Below, one piece after another: positions 1 through 20,469 of a stretch of DNA of 64,000 nucleotides; the first letter of the stretch is position 1, and each line of letters opens with the position of its first letter. The position numbers were made by a program, and so were the translations under genes. Origin of the DNA: Lamellibrachia columna (lineage: Eukaryota; Annelida; Polychaeta; Sabellida; Siboglinidae); contig OY759265.1 of the NCBI GenBank assembly GCA_963662155.1, positions 38,962,048 through 39,026,047 of the forward strand, written 5' to 3'. The notes below the pieces were generated by a model. That model was given only the letters and a program-made list of their open reading frames with translations, was not told where the DNA came from and searched no databases.

Positions 1-91
1 TTGCAATACGCCATACATTTTGTGGTACAATTCTAGGGAAAGGTGTATGCAACATGGTTGCTAATGGCGTACATATTCCAAATCAGCTTAC

Positions 92-2809
<2,718 letters not shown>

Positions 2810-3016
2810 CTGTAACACCTGCTTTGTTTGGAAGTACAAACATAGAGTATAATTACATAGGTGATACAGATACATGCATTTCCCATAACAAACAAAACAA
2901 GTCTTAATTAATTTCAGTCATGTTAACTGGTTACCATGATGTATCTGTATCTGTGATGTATCTGTCCTATCTGTGACACCTGTACACTTTGAAACAATGA
3001 TGTGACATTTTCCTAT

Positions 3017-3454
<438 letters not shown>

Positions 3455-3873
3455 TGCGACGAAATATGTTTGTCAGATTGGTTTATAGCTGCTTCTACAA
3501 TTCACGTAGCCCGGCACGCAGCAGGTTCACTGATGTTCACATCAGTAGTGCATGATTAGTTTCAGTAATATGCACAGTCAGAGTAATAAAAGAGTGCGTA
3601 AGTTTGTTAAAATCATCGGAAGAATTGACTGATAGTTAGATTGGGTAACTTGCAAAAGTGTAGTTAAAATGTTATTTCTAAAAAAAAATTATTTGCATGT
3701 GTTAAGAATATAACGGGAGATGCTTTGAGTAGTGGTGAGAAGTGTTCACTATCTGTGGTGTACAACATGTGGCCATGCAGCTCCTGCGAACATTAGTTCA
3801 AACGGCAGTTGTAGACACTCTCAGACATATGACTGCATCCCGTGTGTCATCTTTGACCCGTGTCTTGTTGTAG

Positions 3874-7669
<3,796 letters not shown>

Positions 7670-7821
7670 TGCTCGGCCCATCCCCAATACTGGTGTTTAC
7701 AACGGGGAATGTGCCTCAGGCGTGGAGCCACAGAACACTGGCAGGGAGCACCGCAGCAATGGGCATGGGGGTGACAGGGCCAGCTATAGGGATCATGCCT
7801 CAGTTAGACTTCCTGGTGTAG

Positions 7822-10800
7822 AGCCCGGTGTAGAGCGGATGCCAAAATGGAAATTTGGTCAAAATTAGGGGGTATGACACCAGTTTGTGAAGGAGTAGGC
7901 AGCTATTTTGCACTAGAACAGTCATTGGTGATACTTTTATGTGGCCCAGTACATTGGCCACACTGTGTATCAAATTTGGACAGAATAGTTGTATGTTGGT
8001 TGTGTCACTGCCACTGGAAGCATTGCATATATCAGCATTTTCAAATCTGGCCGCAACGGGTATCTGGTAATATGATACCCATTAATGGTGGCGTATCCAA
8101 ATCAAGCACTACGCCTTCTATCTGATCAGCTAGAAGCATGACAGCAGTCATATAAACAATAAAATTTTACAATTCTGACACATTGGAAATCACTAAAAAT
8201 CCTGTTAAATGTGACAAATTGTCACTTTTCTGACAAAATTACACAATGTTTGGTTAAAAATCAAGCAATTATATATATATTAATTTGAAAATAAATTCAT
8301 TGCTATATCTAAAGAGACAATAAGCAGGCTTCATTGGCTCGCAATGCTCTGGAAATCTATTATACATGATATATGATTTATCAAGTGTCAAAGTGGACCT
8401 ATAATTAAAATATGTGACTGGTTTTCAGCAAATATTCTGAGCATGGCATTGTTTTGATTTGACTGTCAAACAAATAATAATGACGTGACAAACAGGAGTG
8501 TTCTATAATATGTGTACATAAATATTTTGCTGCTACTTGATGTAAAATTGGACACTTTCTCAGAAAATAGCTTCCCAATTAAACGGAAGTCGTTGTCACA
8601 GCACGATTATAACATTTTAATATGTTTATGTTTTAATCGTTGTTGTTAGCCTAATTGGGATATTGCAGGTAATTTCGATGAAATAATTAGTTTGTTATAA
8701 CACATTTCTTAGAATTTTTATAATTTGCAATTCTGATAATATAATGAGGGGTCATATTTAAAAAAAAAAAACAAAAAAAAAACGGCTGCTAACCTGCCCT
8801 ATGTTGTGTGTGTTTGACTTAGAAAATTGTCGGTGTCATGCTAGTTAATATTATATTATTATATATATTTTTTTATTTAATATAGTCAACATGATCATTA
8901 CTTATTAAGCACCGCTATTATTTAAACTTGTTAACCGTCTCCTTTAGGAGGTATCCTGTAGCTGACCTACTATATATAAAAAATGTCAAATAAATGAACA
9001 TTTTAATGTGCTGTAACGTTTGATGTGCATTAGCTGATAATTTACGCAATTTAATGTTTAACAAGAAATTTGATTGTTCATAAACACAGTTTTTTCATTT
9101 TCCATATGTTAAAATTTCACAAAAGAGCTTGTGGCAAGCTAAAAGCTTAAAATAAGCACTTCTTATAAAGAAAATAATCGTTGCGTTTCATAAATGCCTA
9201 ATCACAACGTTTTAATACGCATTTCATGTCGTGTGCAGTTCTCTGTAAGTGCTTGGGCACAAGGAAATGAAGGTATGCAACCCTAAACGTAGCTAACCCC
9301 ATATCTAGCTAACCCCATCCTTGGCTAACCCCATCCCTAGCTAACCCAATCCCTAGCCAATCATGACCCTGAAGTGGTTTACATAAGATATGACCATTCC
9401 CATGGACACAAGTTGCTAGGAAAAGTGAACAGTTTGCTTGGAAAAGGCAGACATCAGTAACAATCACGAATAGCCCGGTGTAGAGCGGATGCCAACATGG
9501 AAATTTGGTCAAAATTAGGGGGTATGACACCAGTTTGGGAGGGAGTAGGCAGCTATTTTGCACTAGAACAGTCATTGGTGATTCTTTTATGTGGCCCAGT
9601 ATATTGGCCACACTGTGTAACAAATTTGGATAGAATAGTTGTATGTTGGTTGTGTCACTGCCACTGGAAGCATTGCATATATCAGCATTTTCAAATCTGG
9701 CCGCAACGGGAATCTGGTAATATGATACCCATTTATGGTGGTGTATCCAAATCAAGCAGTACGCCTTGTAACTTATCAGCTAGAAGCATGACAGCAGTCA
9801 TATAAACAATACAATTTTACAATTCTGACACATTGGAAATCACTCAAAATCCTGTTAAATGTGACAAATTGTCACTTTTCTGACAAAATTACACAATGTT
9901 TGGTTAAAATCAAGCAATTATATAAATATTAATTTGACAATAAATTCATTGCTATATCTAAAGAGACAATAAGCAGGCTTCATTGGCTCGCAATGTTCTG
10001 GAAATCTATTATACATGATATATGATTTATCAAGTGTCAAAGTGGACCTATAATTAAAATATGTGATTGGTTTTCAGCAAATATTCTGAGCATGGCATTG
10101 TTTTGATTTGGCTGTCCAACAAATAATAATGACGTGACAAACAGGAGTGTTCTATAATATGTGTACATATATATTTTACTGCTACTTGATGTAAAATTGG
10201 ACACTTTCTCAGAAAATATCTTCCCAATTAAACGGAAGTCGTTGTCACAGCAGATTATAAAATTTTAATATGTTTATGTTTTAATCGTTGTTGTTAGCCT
10301 AATTGTAGATATTGCAGGTAATTTCGATGAAATAATTAGTTTGTTATAACACATTTCTTAGAATTTTTATAATTTGCAATTCTGATAATATAATGAGGGG
10401 TCACATTTAAAAAAAAAAATAAAAATAAAAACGGCTGCTAACCTCCCCTATGTTGTGTGTGTTTGACTTAGAAAATTGTCGGTGTCATGCTAGTTAATAT
10501 TATATTATTATATATATTTTTTTATTTAATATAGTCAACATGATCATTACTTATTAAGCACCGCTATTATTTAAACTTGTTAACCGTCTCCTTTAGGAGG
10601 TGTCCTGTAGCTGACCTACTATATATAAAAAATGTCAAATAAATGAACATTTTAATGTTGTGCTGTAACGTTTGATGTGCATCAGCTGATAATTTACGCA
10701 ATTTAATGTTTAACAAGAAATTTGATTGTTCATAAACACAGTTTTTTCATTTTCCATATGTTAAAATTTCACAAAAGGGTTTGTGGCAAGTTAAAAGCTT

Positions 10801-13800
10801 AAAATAAGCACTTTTTATATAAAGAAAATAATCGTTGCGTTTCATAAATGCTTAATCACAACGTTTTAATACGCATTTCATGTCGTGTGCAGTTCTCTGT
10901 AAGTGCTTGGGCACAAGGAAATGAAGGTATGCAACCCTAAACGTAGCTAACCCCATCCTTGGCTAACCCCATCCCTAGCTAACCCCATCCCTAGCCAATC
11001 ATAACCCTAAAGTGGTTTACATAAGATATAACCATTCCCATGGACACAAGTTGCTAGGAAAAGTGAACACTTTGCTTGGAAAAGGCAGACAGCAGTAACA
11101 ATCACGAATAGCCCGGTGTAGAGCGGATGCCAAAATGGAAATTTGGTCAAAATTAGGGGGTATGACACCATTTTGTGAAGGAGTAGGCAGCTATTCTGTA
11201 CTAGAACAGTTATTGGTGATACTTTTATGTGGCCCAGTACATTGGCCACACTGTGTAACAAATTTGGACAGAATAGTTGTATGTTGGTTGTGTCACTGCC
11301 ACTGGAAGCATTGCATATATCAGCATTTTCAAATCTGGCCGCAACGGGTATCTGGTAATATGATACCCATTAATGGTGGCGTATCCAAATCAAGCACTAC
11401 GCCTTGTATCTTATCAGCTAGAAGCATGACAGCAGTCATATAAACAATAACATTTTACAATTCTGACACATTGGAAATCACTCAAAATCCTGTTAAATGT
11501 GACAAATTGTCACTTTTCTGACAAAATTACATAATGTTTGGTTAAAATCAAGCAATTATATGAATATTAATTTGAAAATAAATTCATTGCTATATCTAAA
11601 GAGACAATAAGCAGGCTTAATTGGCTCGCAATGCTCTGGAAATCTATTATACATGATATATGATTTATCAAGTGTCAAACTGGACCTATAATTAAAATAT
11701 GTGACTGGTTTTCAGCAAATATTCTGAGCATGGCATTGTTTTGATTTCGCTGTCCATCAAATAATAATGACGTGACAAAAAGGAGTGTTCTATAATATGT
11801 GTACATATATATTTTACTGCTACTTGATGTAAAATTGGACACTTTCTCAGAAAATATCTTCCCAATTAAACGGAAGTCGTTGTCACAGCAGATTATAAAA
11901 TTTTAATATGTTTATGTTTTAATCGTTGTTGTTAGCCTAATTGTGGATAATGCAGGTAATTTCGATGAAATAATTAGTTTGTTATAACACATTTCTTAGA
12001 ATTTTTATAATTTGCAATTCTGATAATATAATGAGGGGTCATATTTAAAAAAAAAAAAAAAAAAAAAACGGCTGCTAACCTGCCCTATGTTGTGTGTGTT
12101 TGACTTAGAAAATTGTCGGTGTCATGCTAGTTAATATTATATTATTATATATATTTTTTTATTTAATATAGTCAACATGATCATTACTTATTAAGCACCG
12201 CTATTATTTAAACTTTTTAACCGTCTCCTTTAGGAGGTGTCCTGTAGCTGACCTACTATATATAAAAAATGTCAAATAAATGAACATTTTAATGTTGTGC
12301 TGTAACGTTTGATGTGCATCAGCTGATAATTTACGCAATTTAATGTTTAACAAGAAATTTGATTGTTCATAAACACAGTTTTTTCATTTTCCATATGTTA
12401 AAATTTCACAAAAGAGTTTGTGGCAAGCTAAAAGCTTAAAATAAGCACTTTTTATAAAGAAAATAATCGTTGCGTTTCATAAATACTTAATCACAACGTT
12501 TTAATACGCATTTCATGTCGTGTGCAGTTCTCTGTAAGTGCTTGGGCACAAGGAAATGAAGGTATGCAACCCTAAACGTAGCTAACCCCATCCTTGGCTA
12601 ACCCCATCCCTAGCTAACCCCATCCCTAGCCAATCATAACCCTGAAGTGGTTTACATAAGATATAACCATTCCCATGGACACAAGTTGCTTGGAAAAGGC
12701 AGACAGCAGTAACAATCACGAATAGCACGGTCTAGAGCGGATTCCAAAATGGAAATTTGGTCAAAATTAGGGGGTATGACACCAGTTTGTGAAGGAGTAG
12801 GCAGCTATTTTGCACTAGAACAGTCATTGGTGATACTTTTATGTGGCCCAGTACATTGGCCACACTGTGTAACAAATTTGGACAGAATAGTTGTATGTTG
12901 GTTGTGTCACTGCCACTGGAAGCATTGCATATATCAGCATTTTCAAATCTGGCCGCAACGGGTATCTGGTAATATGATACCCATTAATGGTGGCGTATCC
13001 AAATCAAGCACTACGCCTTCTATCTGATCAGCTAGAAGCATGACAGCAGTCATATAAACAATAAAATTTAACAATTCTGACACATTGGAAATCACTCAAA
13101 ATCCTGTTAAATGTGACAAATTGTCACTTTTCTGACAAAATTACACCATATTTGGTTAAAAATCAAGCAATTATATATATATTAATTTGAAAATAAATTC
13201 ATTGCTATATCTAAAGAGACAATAAGCAGGCTTCATTGGCTCGCAATGCTCTGGAAATCTATTATACATGATATATGATTTATCAAGTGTCAAAGTGGAC
13301 CTATAATTAAAATATGTGACTGTTTTTCAGCAAATATTCTGAGCATGGCATTGTTTTGATTTGACTGTCAAACAAATAATAATGACGTGACAAACAAGAG
13401 TGTTCTATAATATGTGTACATATATATTTTGCTGCTACTTGATGTAAAATTGAACACTTTCTCAGAAAATAGCTTCCCAATTAAACAGAAGTTGTTGTCA
13501 CAGCACGGTTATAAAATTGTTATATGTTTATGTTTTAATCGTTGTTGTTAGCCTAATTGTGGATATTGCAGGTAATTTCGATGAAATAATTAGTTTGTTA
13601 TAACACATTTCTTAGAATTTTTATAATTTGCATTCTGATAATATAATGAGGGGTCATATTTAAAAAATAAATAAATAAATAAAAACGGCTGCTAACCTGC
13701 CCTATGTTGTGTGTGTTTGACTTAGAAAATTGTCGATGTCATACTAGTTAATATTATATTATTACATATTTTTTTAATTTAATATAGTCAACATGATCAT

Positions 13801-16036
13801 TACTTATTAAGCACCGCTATTATTTAAACTTGTTAACCGTCTCCTTTAGGAGGTGTCCTGTAGCTGACCTACTATATATAAAAAATGTCAAATAAATGAA
13901 CATGTTAATGTGCTGTAACGTTTGATGTGCATTAGCTGATAATTTACGCAATTTAATGTTTAACAAGAAATTTGATTGTTCATAAACACAGTTTTTTCAT
14001 TTTCCATATGTTAAAATTTCACAAAAGAGCTTGTTGCAAGCTAAAAGCTAAAAATAAGCACTTCTTATAAAGAAAATAATCGTTGCGTTTCATAAATGCC
14101 TAATCACAACGTTTTAATACGCATTTCATGTCGTGTGCAGTTCTCTGTAAGTGCTTGGGCACAAGGAAATGAAGGTATGCAACCCTAAACGTAGCTAACC
14201 CCATCTCTAGCTAACCCCATCCCTAGCCAATCATAACCCTGAAGTGGTTTACATAAGATATAACCATTCCCATGGACACAAGTTGCTAGGAAAAGTGAAC
14301 AGTTTGCTTGGAAAAGGCAGACAGCAGTAACAATCACGTATAGCCCGGTGTAGAGCGGATGCCAAAATGGAAATTTGGTCAAAATTAGGGGGTATGACAC
14401 CAGTTTGAGAAGGAGTAGGCAGCTATTTTGCACTAGTACAGTCATTGGTGATACTTTTATGTGGCCCAGTACATTGGCCACACTGTGTAACAAATTTGGA
14501 CAGAATAGTTGTATGTTGGTTGTGTCACTGCCACTGGAAGCATTGCATATATCAGCATTTTCAAATCGGGCCGCAACGGGTATCTGGTAATATGATACCC
14601 ATTAATGGTGGCGTATCCAAATCAAGCACTACGCCTTCTATCTGATCAGCTAGAAGCATGACAGCAGTCATATAAACAATAAAATTTTACAATTCTGACA
14701 CATTGGAAATCACTCAAAATCCTGTTAAATGTGACAAATTGTCACTTTTCTGACAAAATTACACCATGTTTGGTTAAAAATCAAGCAATAATATATATAT
14801 TAATTTGAAAATAAATTCATTGCTATATCTAAAGAGACAATAAGCAGGCTTCATTGGCTCGCAATGCTCTGGAAATCTATTATATATGATATATGATTTA
14901 TCAAGTGTCAAAAATGGACCTATAATTAAAATATGTGACTGGTTTTCAGCAAATATTCTGAGCATGGCATTGTTTTGATTTGACTGTCAAACAAATAATA
15001 ATGACGTCACAAAGAGGAGTGTTCTATAATATGTGTACATATATATTTTGCTGCTACTTGATGTAAAATTGGACACTTTCTCAGAAAATAGCTTCCCAAT
15101 TAAAGGGAAGTCGTTGTCACAGCACGATTATAAAATTTTAATATGTTTATGTTTTAATCGTTGTTGTTAGCCTATTTGTTGATATTGCAGGTAATTTCGA
15201 TGAAATAATTAGTTTGTTATAACACATTTCATAACACATAATTTTTATAATTTGCAATTCTGATAATATAATGAGGGGTCATATTTAAAAAAAAAATAAA
15301 AAAAAAAAAACGCCTGCTAACCTGCCCTATGTTGTGTGTGTTTGACTTAGAAAATTGTCGGTGTTATGCTAGTTAATATTATATTATTATATATATTTTT
15401 TTATTTAATATAGTCAACATGATCATTACTTATTAAGCACCGCTATTATTTAAACTTGTTAACCGTCTCCTTTAGGAGGTGTCCTGTAGCTGACCTACTA
15501 TATATAAAAAATGTCAAATAAATGAACATTTTAATGTGCTGTAACGTTTGATGTGCATTAGCTGATAATTTACGCAATTTAATGTTTAACAAGAAATTTG
15601 ATTGTTCATCAAACACAGTTTTTTATTTTCCATTTGTTAAAATTTCACAAAAGAGCTTGTAAAAGCTTAAAATAAGCACTTTTTATATAGAAAATAATCG
15701 TTGCGTTTCATAAATGCCTAATCACAACATCTTAATACGCATTTCATGTCGTGTGCAGTTCTCTGTAAGTGCTTGGACACAAGGAAATGAAGGTATGCAA
15801 CCATAAACGTAGCTAACCCCATCTCTAGCTAACCCCATCCTTGGCTAATCCCATCTCTAGCTAACCCCATCCCTAGCCAATCATAACCCTGAAGTGGTTT
15901 ACATAAGATATAACCATACCCATGGACACAAGTTGCTAGGAAAAGTGAACAGTTTGCTTGGAAAAGGCAGACAGCAGTAACAATCACGAATAGCCCGGTG
16001 TAGAGCGGATGCCAAAATGGAAATTTGGTCAAAATT
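7822..16036 (+). repeat. 1.6-kb tandem satellite array, about 5.1 units
   Basis: The anchor AGCCCGGTGTAGAGCGGAT recurs at 7822, 9472, 11110, 12724 (mutated), 14342 and 15992, giving unit lengths of 1650, 1638, 1614, 1618 and 1650 bp. Copies look highly similar by eye, differing mainly by scattered substitutions, A-run lengths and the count of an internal sub-repeat. Each unit ends with a variable block of GCTAACCCCATCCCTA sub-repeats. The sixth unit is cut after about 45 bp by the CR1 3' end at 16036. Short frames of 90-148 codons recur in the copies but decay between them and match no family I know. Confidence 0.96.
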
Positions 16037-17506
16037 TGCCATCCAAGCCAAAGGCCCAGATGGCAAGTGGACAAGAAAGCCATTGGCTTATCGAGAGTCC
16101 ATCAATGTTCATCTACTTATAACCCGCCCTCCTGAGATATGTGTCAACCTTGTTTTTAAACATATTCACGCTGCTAACAGTTACACAATCTGTAGACAAT
16201 TTGTTCCATTCATTTATTGTCCTCTGTGAGAACGAGTGCTTCCTGATGTCCAATCTACATTGATCCTTTACTAATTTTACCTCATGTCCTCTAGTTCTGC
16301 TATCCTTCCTGAGTGAGAAAAACATATTTCTATCAATATTTTCGTACCCATTCAATATCTTAAAAACTTCAATCTGATCTCCTCTTAACCTCCTTATATC
16401 TAGAGTTGTTAAACCACATTCTTTCAGGCGTTCTTCATAACTAAGGTCTCTAAGTTCTGGAATCATTTTAGTTGCTCTCCTTTGTATGCGTTCAAGCGTA
16501 TCTATATCCTTCTTACGATATGGTCTCCATGCTTGTATACAGTATTCTAAATGAGGTCTAACTATTGTTTTATAAAGAGGTATAACTAACTTCTTTCCCT
16601 TGTATGTTATGTTTTTTCTAATCAATCCAAGAATTTGATTACCCTTTGAAGCTGCAATACCACATTGCTCTGAAACTTTCATATCAGCGCTTATTGTAAC
16701 TCCTAAGTCCTTTTCTTTTACAGTAGTACCCAGAACAGTATCTCCCATTTTATAGTTTACATTCAAGTTCCCATGTCCTGTATGTAGGCATTTACATTTC
16801 CCCAAATTGAACAGCATCTGCCATTTCTCAGACCATTTCACTAATCTGTCTAGATCGTTCTGTAAATATTGTTTATCACCATCAATATTAACCTTTCTAA
16901 ACAGTTTGGTGTTATCCGCAAATTTCAGTACGTTACTTGTTATACTGTCGTCCAAGTCATTGATATAAATTAAGAATAATATAGGTCCTAATACTGATCC
17001 TTGAGGTACCCCACTCAAAACCGATTTCCAATTTGAAACTTCTCCATCTACTACAACTCGTTGTCTTCTGTCAGTCAGCCATTGTTCTATCCAGTCTGTT
17101 ATGCTATCCACGATACCATGGGCTTTTAATTTAAGTAGTAATCTTTCATGTGGCACTTTGTCAAAAGCTTTCTGAAAATCTAAGTAGATAATATCTACTG
17201 GCGATCCCACGTCTATCCACTTAGTGATTTCTTCCAAAAAACATAACATATTTGTTAAGCATGACCTCGCTTTAAGGAATCCATGTTGAGATGAATTTAA
17301 TAATGTATGCTTAACGAGGAAGTCCACCATATGGTCTTTAATTAACCTTTCTAATAATTTACAAATCACTGACGTTAAACTCACTGGTCTGTAATTCTCT
17401 GACTTATTTCTCGAACCCTTTTTAAATAATGGTATGATGTTTGCTTCTTTCCATTCAAACGGAACAACTCCCTCTTTTAATGACAAGTTGAATACTCTTG
17501 CAAGTG
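16036..17506 (-). mobile_element. CR1-like LINE, 3' half of a split element (RT C-terminal part)
   Basis: The minus strand encodes most of a CR1-clade reverse transcriptase up to its stop at 16113. Visible blocks are PVSLTSVICKLLERLIKDHM, GFLKARSCLTNMLCFLEEI, YLDFQKAFDKVPHERLLLKL and SGVPQGSVLGPILFLIYIND. The catalytic box reads FADNT (about 16903-16920) where the family has FADDT, so the second Asp is Asn and the enzyme is predicted inactive. The segment begins exactly where the element at 20470-21797 stops, so the two are halves of one copy split by the nested element between them. The 3' non-coding tail (16036-16112) has the family's GCCATCCAAGCC terminus. Confidence 0.9.
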
Positions 17507-20469
17507 ATTTAACAAGATTTAACAAGATTGCCATCTCGAACAACAAGTTCCAGATCGCAAGTGGACAAGGAAGCCATTGGCTTATCGAGAGTCCAACAAT
17601 TTTCGCATCTATGTGTAGCCCGCCCTTATCAGATATCTGTCAATTCTATTTTTAAACATATTCACACTACTAGCATTAACACAATCATTTGGCAGTTTGT
17701 TCCATTCATTTATCACCCTCTGTGAGAAAGAGTACTTTCTCATATCCAACCTACACTGCTCCTTAACTAATGCTGCTTTGTGTCCTCTGGTTCTACTGCC
17801 TTCTTTAAGTTTGAAGAACATATTCCTATCAACATCCTCATAACCGTTCACTATTTTAAACACTTCTATTTGGTCTCCTCTTAGTCTCCTGGTCTCTAGT
17901 GTTGTCAAACCACATTGTAATAAGCGACTTTCGTAACTAAGGTCTCTTAATTCTGGAATCATCTTAGTTGCTCTTCGTTGTATTCTTTCTAGCTTATCTA
18001 TGTCTTTTTTTACGATATGGCCTCCATGCTTGAATACAATATTCCAAATGTGGTCTAACTATTGCTTTGTACAGGGGTACAATTAGATGTTTCTCCTTAT
18101 ACGTGATAGTTCTCCTAATTAGCCCTAGAATTTGATTTCCTTTCGAAGCAGCAATCCCACATTGCTCTGAAACTTTCATGTCAGCATTAAATGTTACTCC
18201 TAAATCCTTTTCTTGTGTGGTTCTACCTAGTACAGCATCCCCCATTTTATATTCCTCGTCCATATTTCCATGTCCTATGTGTATACATTTACACTTCCCA
18301 AAATTGAATAACATTTGCCATTTTTCTGACCATTTAACTAATTTTTCTAGATCATCCTGTAAACTTTGTTTATCTGTATCATTAGTAACCTTTCTGAATA
18401 CTTTTGTGTCATCTGCAAATTTGAGTACTTTGCTAGATATGTCATCCTCCAAATCATTTATATATATTAAAAACAGTATAGGGCCTAACACTGATCCCTG
18501 TGGTACCCCACTCAAAACAGATTTCCAGTTTGAAATCTTACTATCTACTATTACTCTCTGTCTTCTGTGTGTAAGCCACTTTTCTATCCAGTTGATTACA
18601 TCATTGCCTATACCATGGGCTTTTAGTTTAAGTAACAATCTTTGATGTGGCACTTTATCGAAAGCTTTCTGAAAATCTAAGTAGACAACATCCACTGGTG
18701 ACCCGTCATCTACCCACTTTGTAATTTCTTCTAAAAAACATAAGAGATTGGTTAGACATGACCTTGCTTTTAGGAATCCATGTTGAGATGTATTTATTAA
18801 TTTATGTTTTATGAGGAATTCCACCATGTGGTCTCTAATTAATGTTTCGAGTAATTTACATACAACTGATGTTAAACTCACTGGTCTGTAATTTTCTGGC
18901 TTCTTCCTCGATCCCTTCTTAAATAGCGGCGTAATGTTTGCTTCTTTCCATTCTGAAGGAACTATTCCTTTTTCTAGTGACAAGTTAAATAAGTTTGCAA
19001 GTGGTGTACTAATTTGATCAACAATTTCCTTTAGCAGTTTTGGTGGTATCCCATCAACTCCAGGTGATTTATTATCTTTCATCTTCTTAATTTTCTTTGC
19101 TATCATTTCAGGAGTTACAAATAACTGCCATAAATGTTCTGATTTATTGCCCTCAAATTTAGTCAATGGAACTGGAAGTGAGCTGATATCTTCTGTGGTA
19201 AAAACTGAGCTAAAATACTCATTCAGGACCTCTGCCATTTGGAACCCATCTGAAATTATGTTTTCACTGTTGTTTTCCAGTGGTCCGACCTTATCTCGAA
19301 CTTTCTGTTTACTCCTTACATAAGCATAGAAACTCTTGCTGTCATTTTTTATATTACCTGCCAATTTTTTTTCAAAGGTTCTTTTAGATTTTCTAATTTC
19401 AGTTGTAGCTAGGTTAAGTGCCTCTTTATAGTTTGTGTAGTCTTCTACATTTCCAGTGTGTTTATAGACCTTCCACAGCATCTGTTTGTGAGCAATGTTT
19501 CTAATAGCTTCTTTTGACAGGTGTTTTTTCCTGGATCTTTTCCCTTGTTTTCTTAATGGAATAAATTTCTCAATAATGCCCTCAATCTCATATTTTAAAC
19601 AAGTCCAGCATTCTGTTGCTGTCTTGTTCTTCAGCAAGTTATTCCAATCTATATTTGCTAGATATGTTCTCATCACTTTATATTTGCCTTTGTTGAAGTT
19701 CCTCCTCCATTGTTTTTTATATGTATTCCCTGTTTTTACTTTTATATTAAAATGGATTTGGTTATGGTCACTTGAACCCAAAGGTTCGTGCACTTTAACA
19801 TTGTCAACTAATTCATTTTGAGAAGACAAAATTAAATCTAACACATTCCCACCTCTGGTTGGTTCCAAGACATGTTGAGTAAGGAAACAATCCTGTGTTA
19901 GAAGTAGAAACTGATGGTCGTCACCTCCAGCACTCTCTAATGATTCCCATTGTATATGGCCATGGTTAAAATCACCCATTATAACACATTCTCCCTTGCT
20001 CACCTCCCTTATCGCCTTTTGTAATTTTACATCTTCCTCTTGTCCTATGTTAGGACTACGATAAACTACTCCTATTGTTAATGTTGAGTTCCTGGTAACT
20101 ATGTTACACCAAATTGCTTCCACACTATCTGCTTCACTTTTCAGTGTAATTTCATATGCTTGGATAGATTCTTTAATATACAAAATTACTCCACCTCCCC
20201 TTCTTTCTCGTCTATCCTTCCTAAACATTACATAGCCTGTCAGTGCTAACTCAGCATCTACTATATCTTCATTTGCCCATGATTCTGTGATGCCTATTAC
20301 ATGAGGATCAATATCTGCTACCATAATGTCTAACTCACTTTTTTTATTTACTATGCTCCTGGCATTTAAGCATACACATTTAAGTTCATTGTCTGAAATT
20401 ATTGGTGAACATTTCTTTGGATGTGTATTTGTAGTAGTACTCCTTTGAGTTTTCTCTGTCAGTTCCCCC
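17507..20469 (-). mobile_element. CR1-like LINE, nearly complete ORF2 (endonuclease + RT), nested
   Basis: This 2.96-kb copy lies inside another CR1 and is flanked by the 4-bp repeat AGTG (17503-17506 and 20470-20473). On the minus strand it encodes an exonuclease-endonuclease-phosphatase domain (CLNARSIVNKK, GITESWANEDI, IMGDFNHGHIQW, LGSSDHNQIHF), then a linker and a full RT with an intact FADDT box. One +1 slip in an A7 run near 18009, where the sister copy has AAGAAG, breaks the frame. The C-terminal domain is finished in another frame, with its stop at 17609. The 3' end is two copies of AACAAGATTT (plus-strand sense), the terminal short repeat expected for this clade. It looks like a young insertion. 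Confidence 0.92.

Noticed and set aside
7847..14645. A recurring 90-100 codon plus-strand frame starting MEIWSKLGGMTPV in each satellite unit, and a minus frame of up to 148 codons
   Set aside because: It persists only because the units are near-identical; it shows no domain or splice structure, and it is shortened or interrupted in the 14.3 kb unit.
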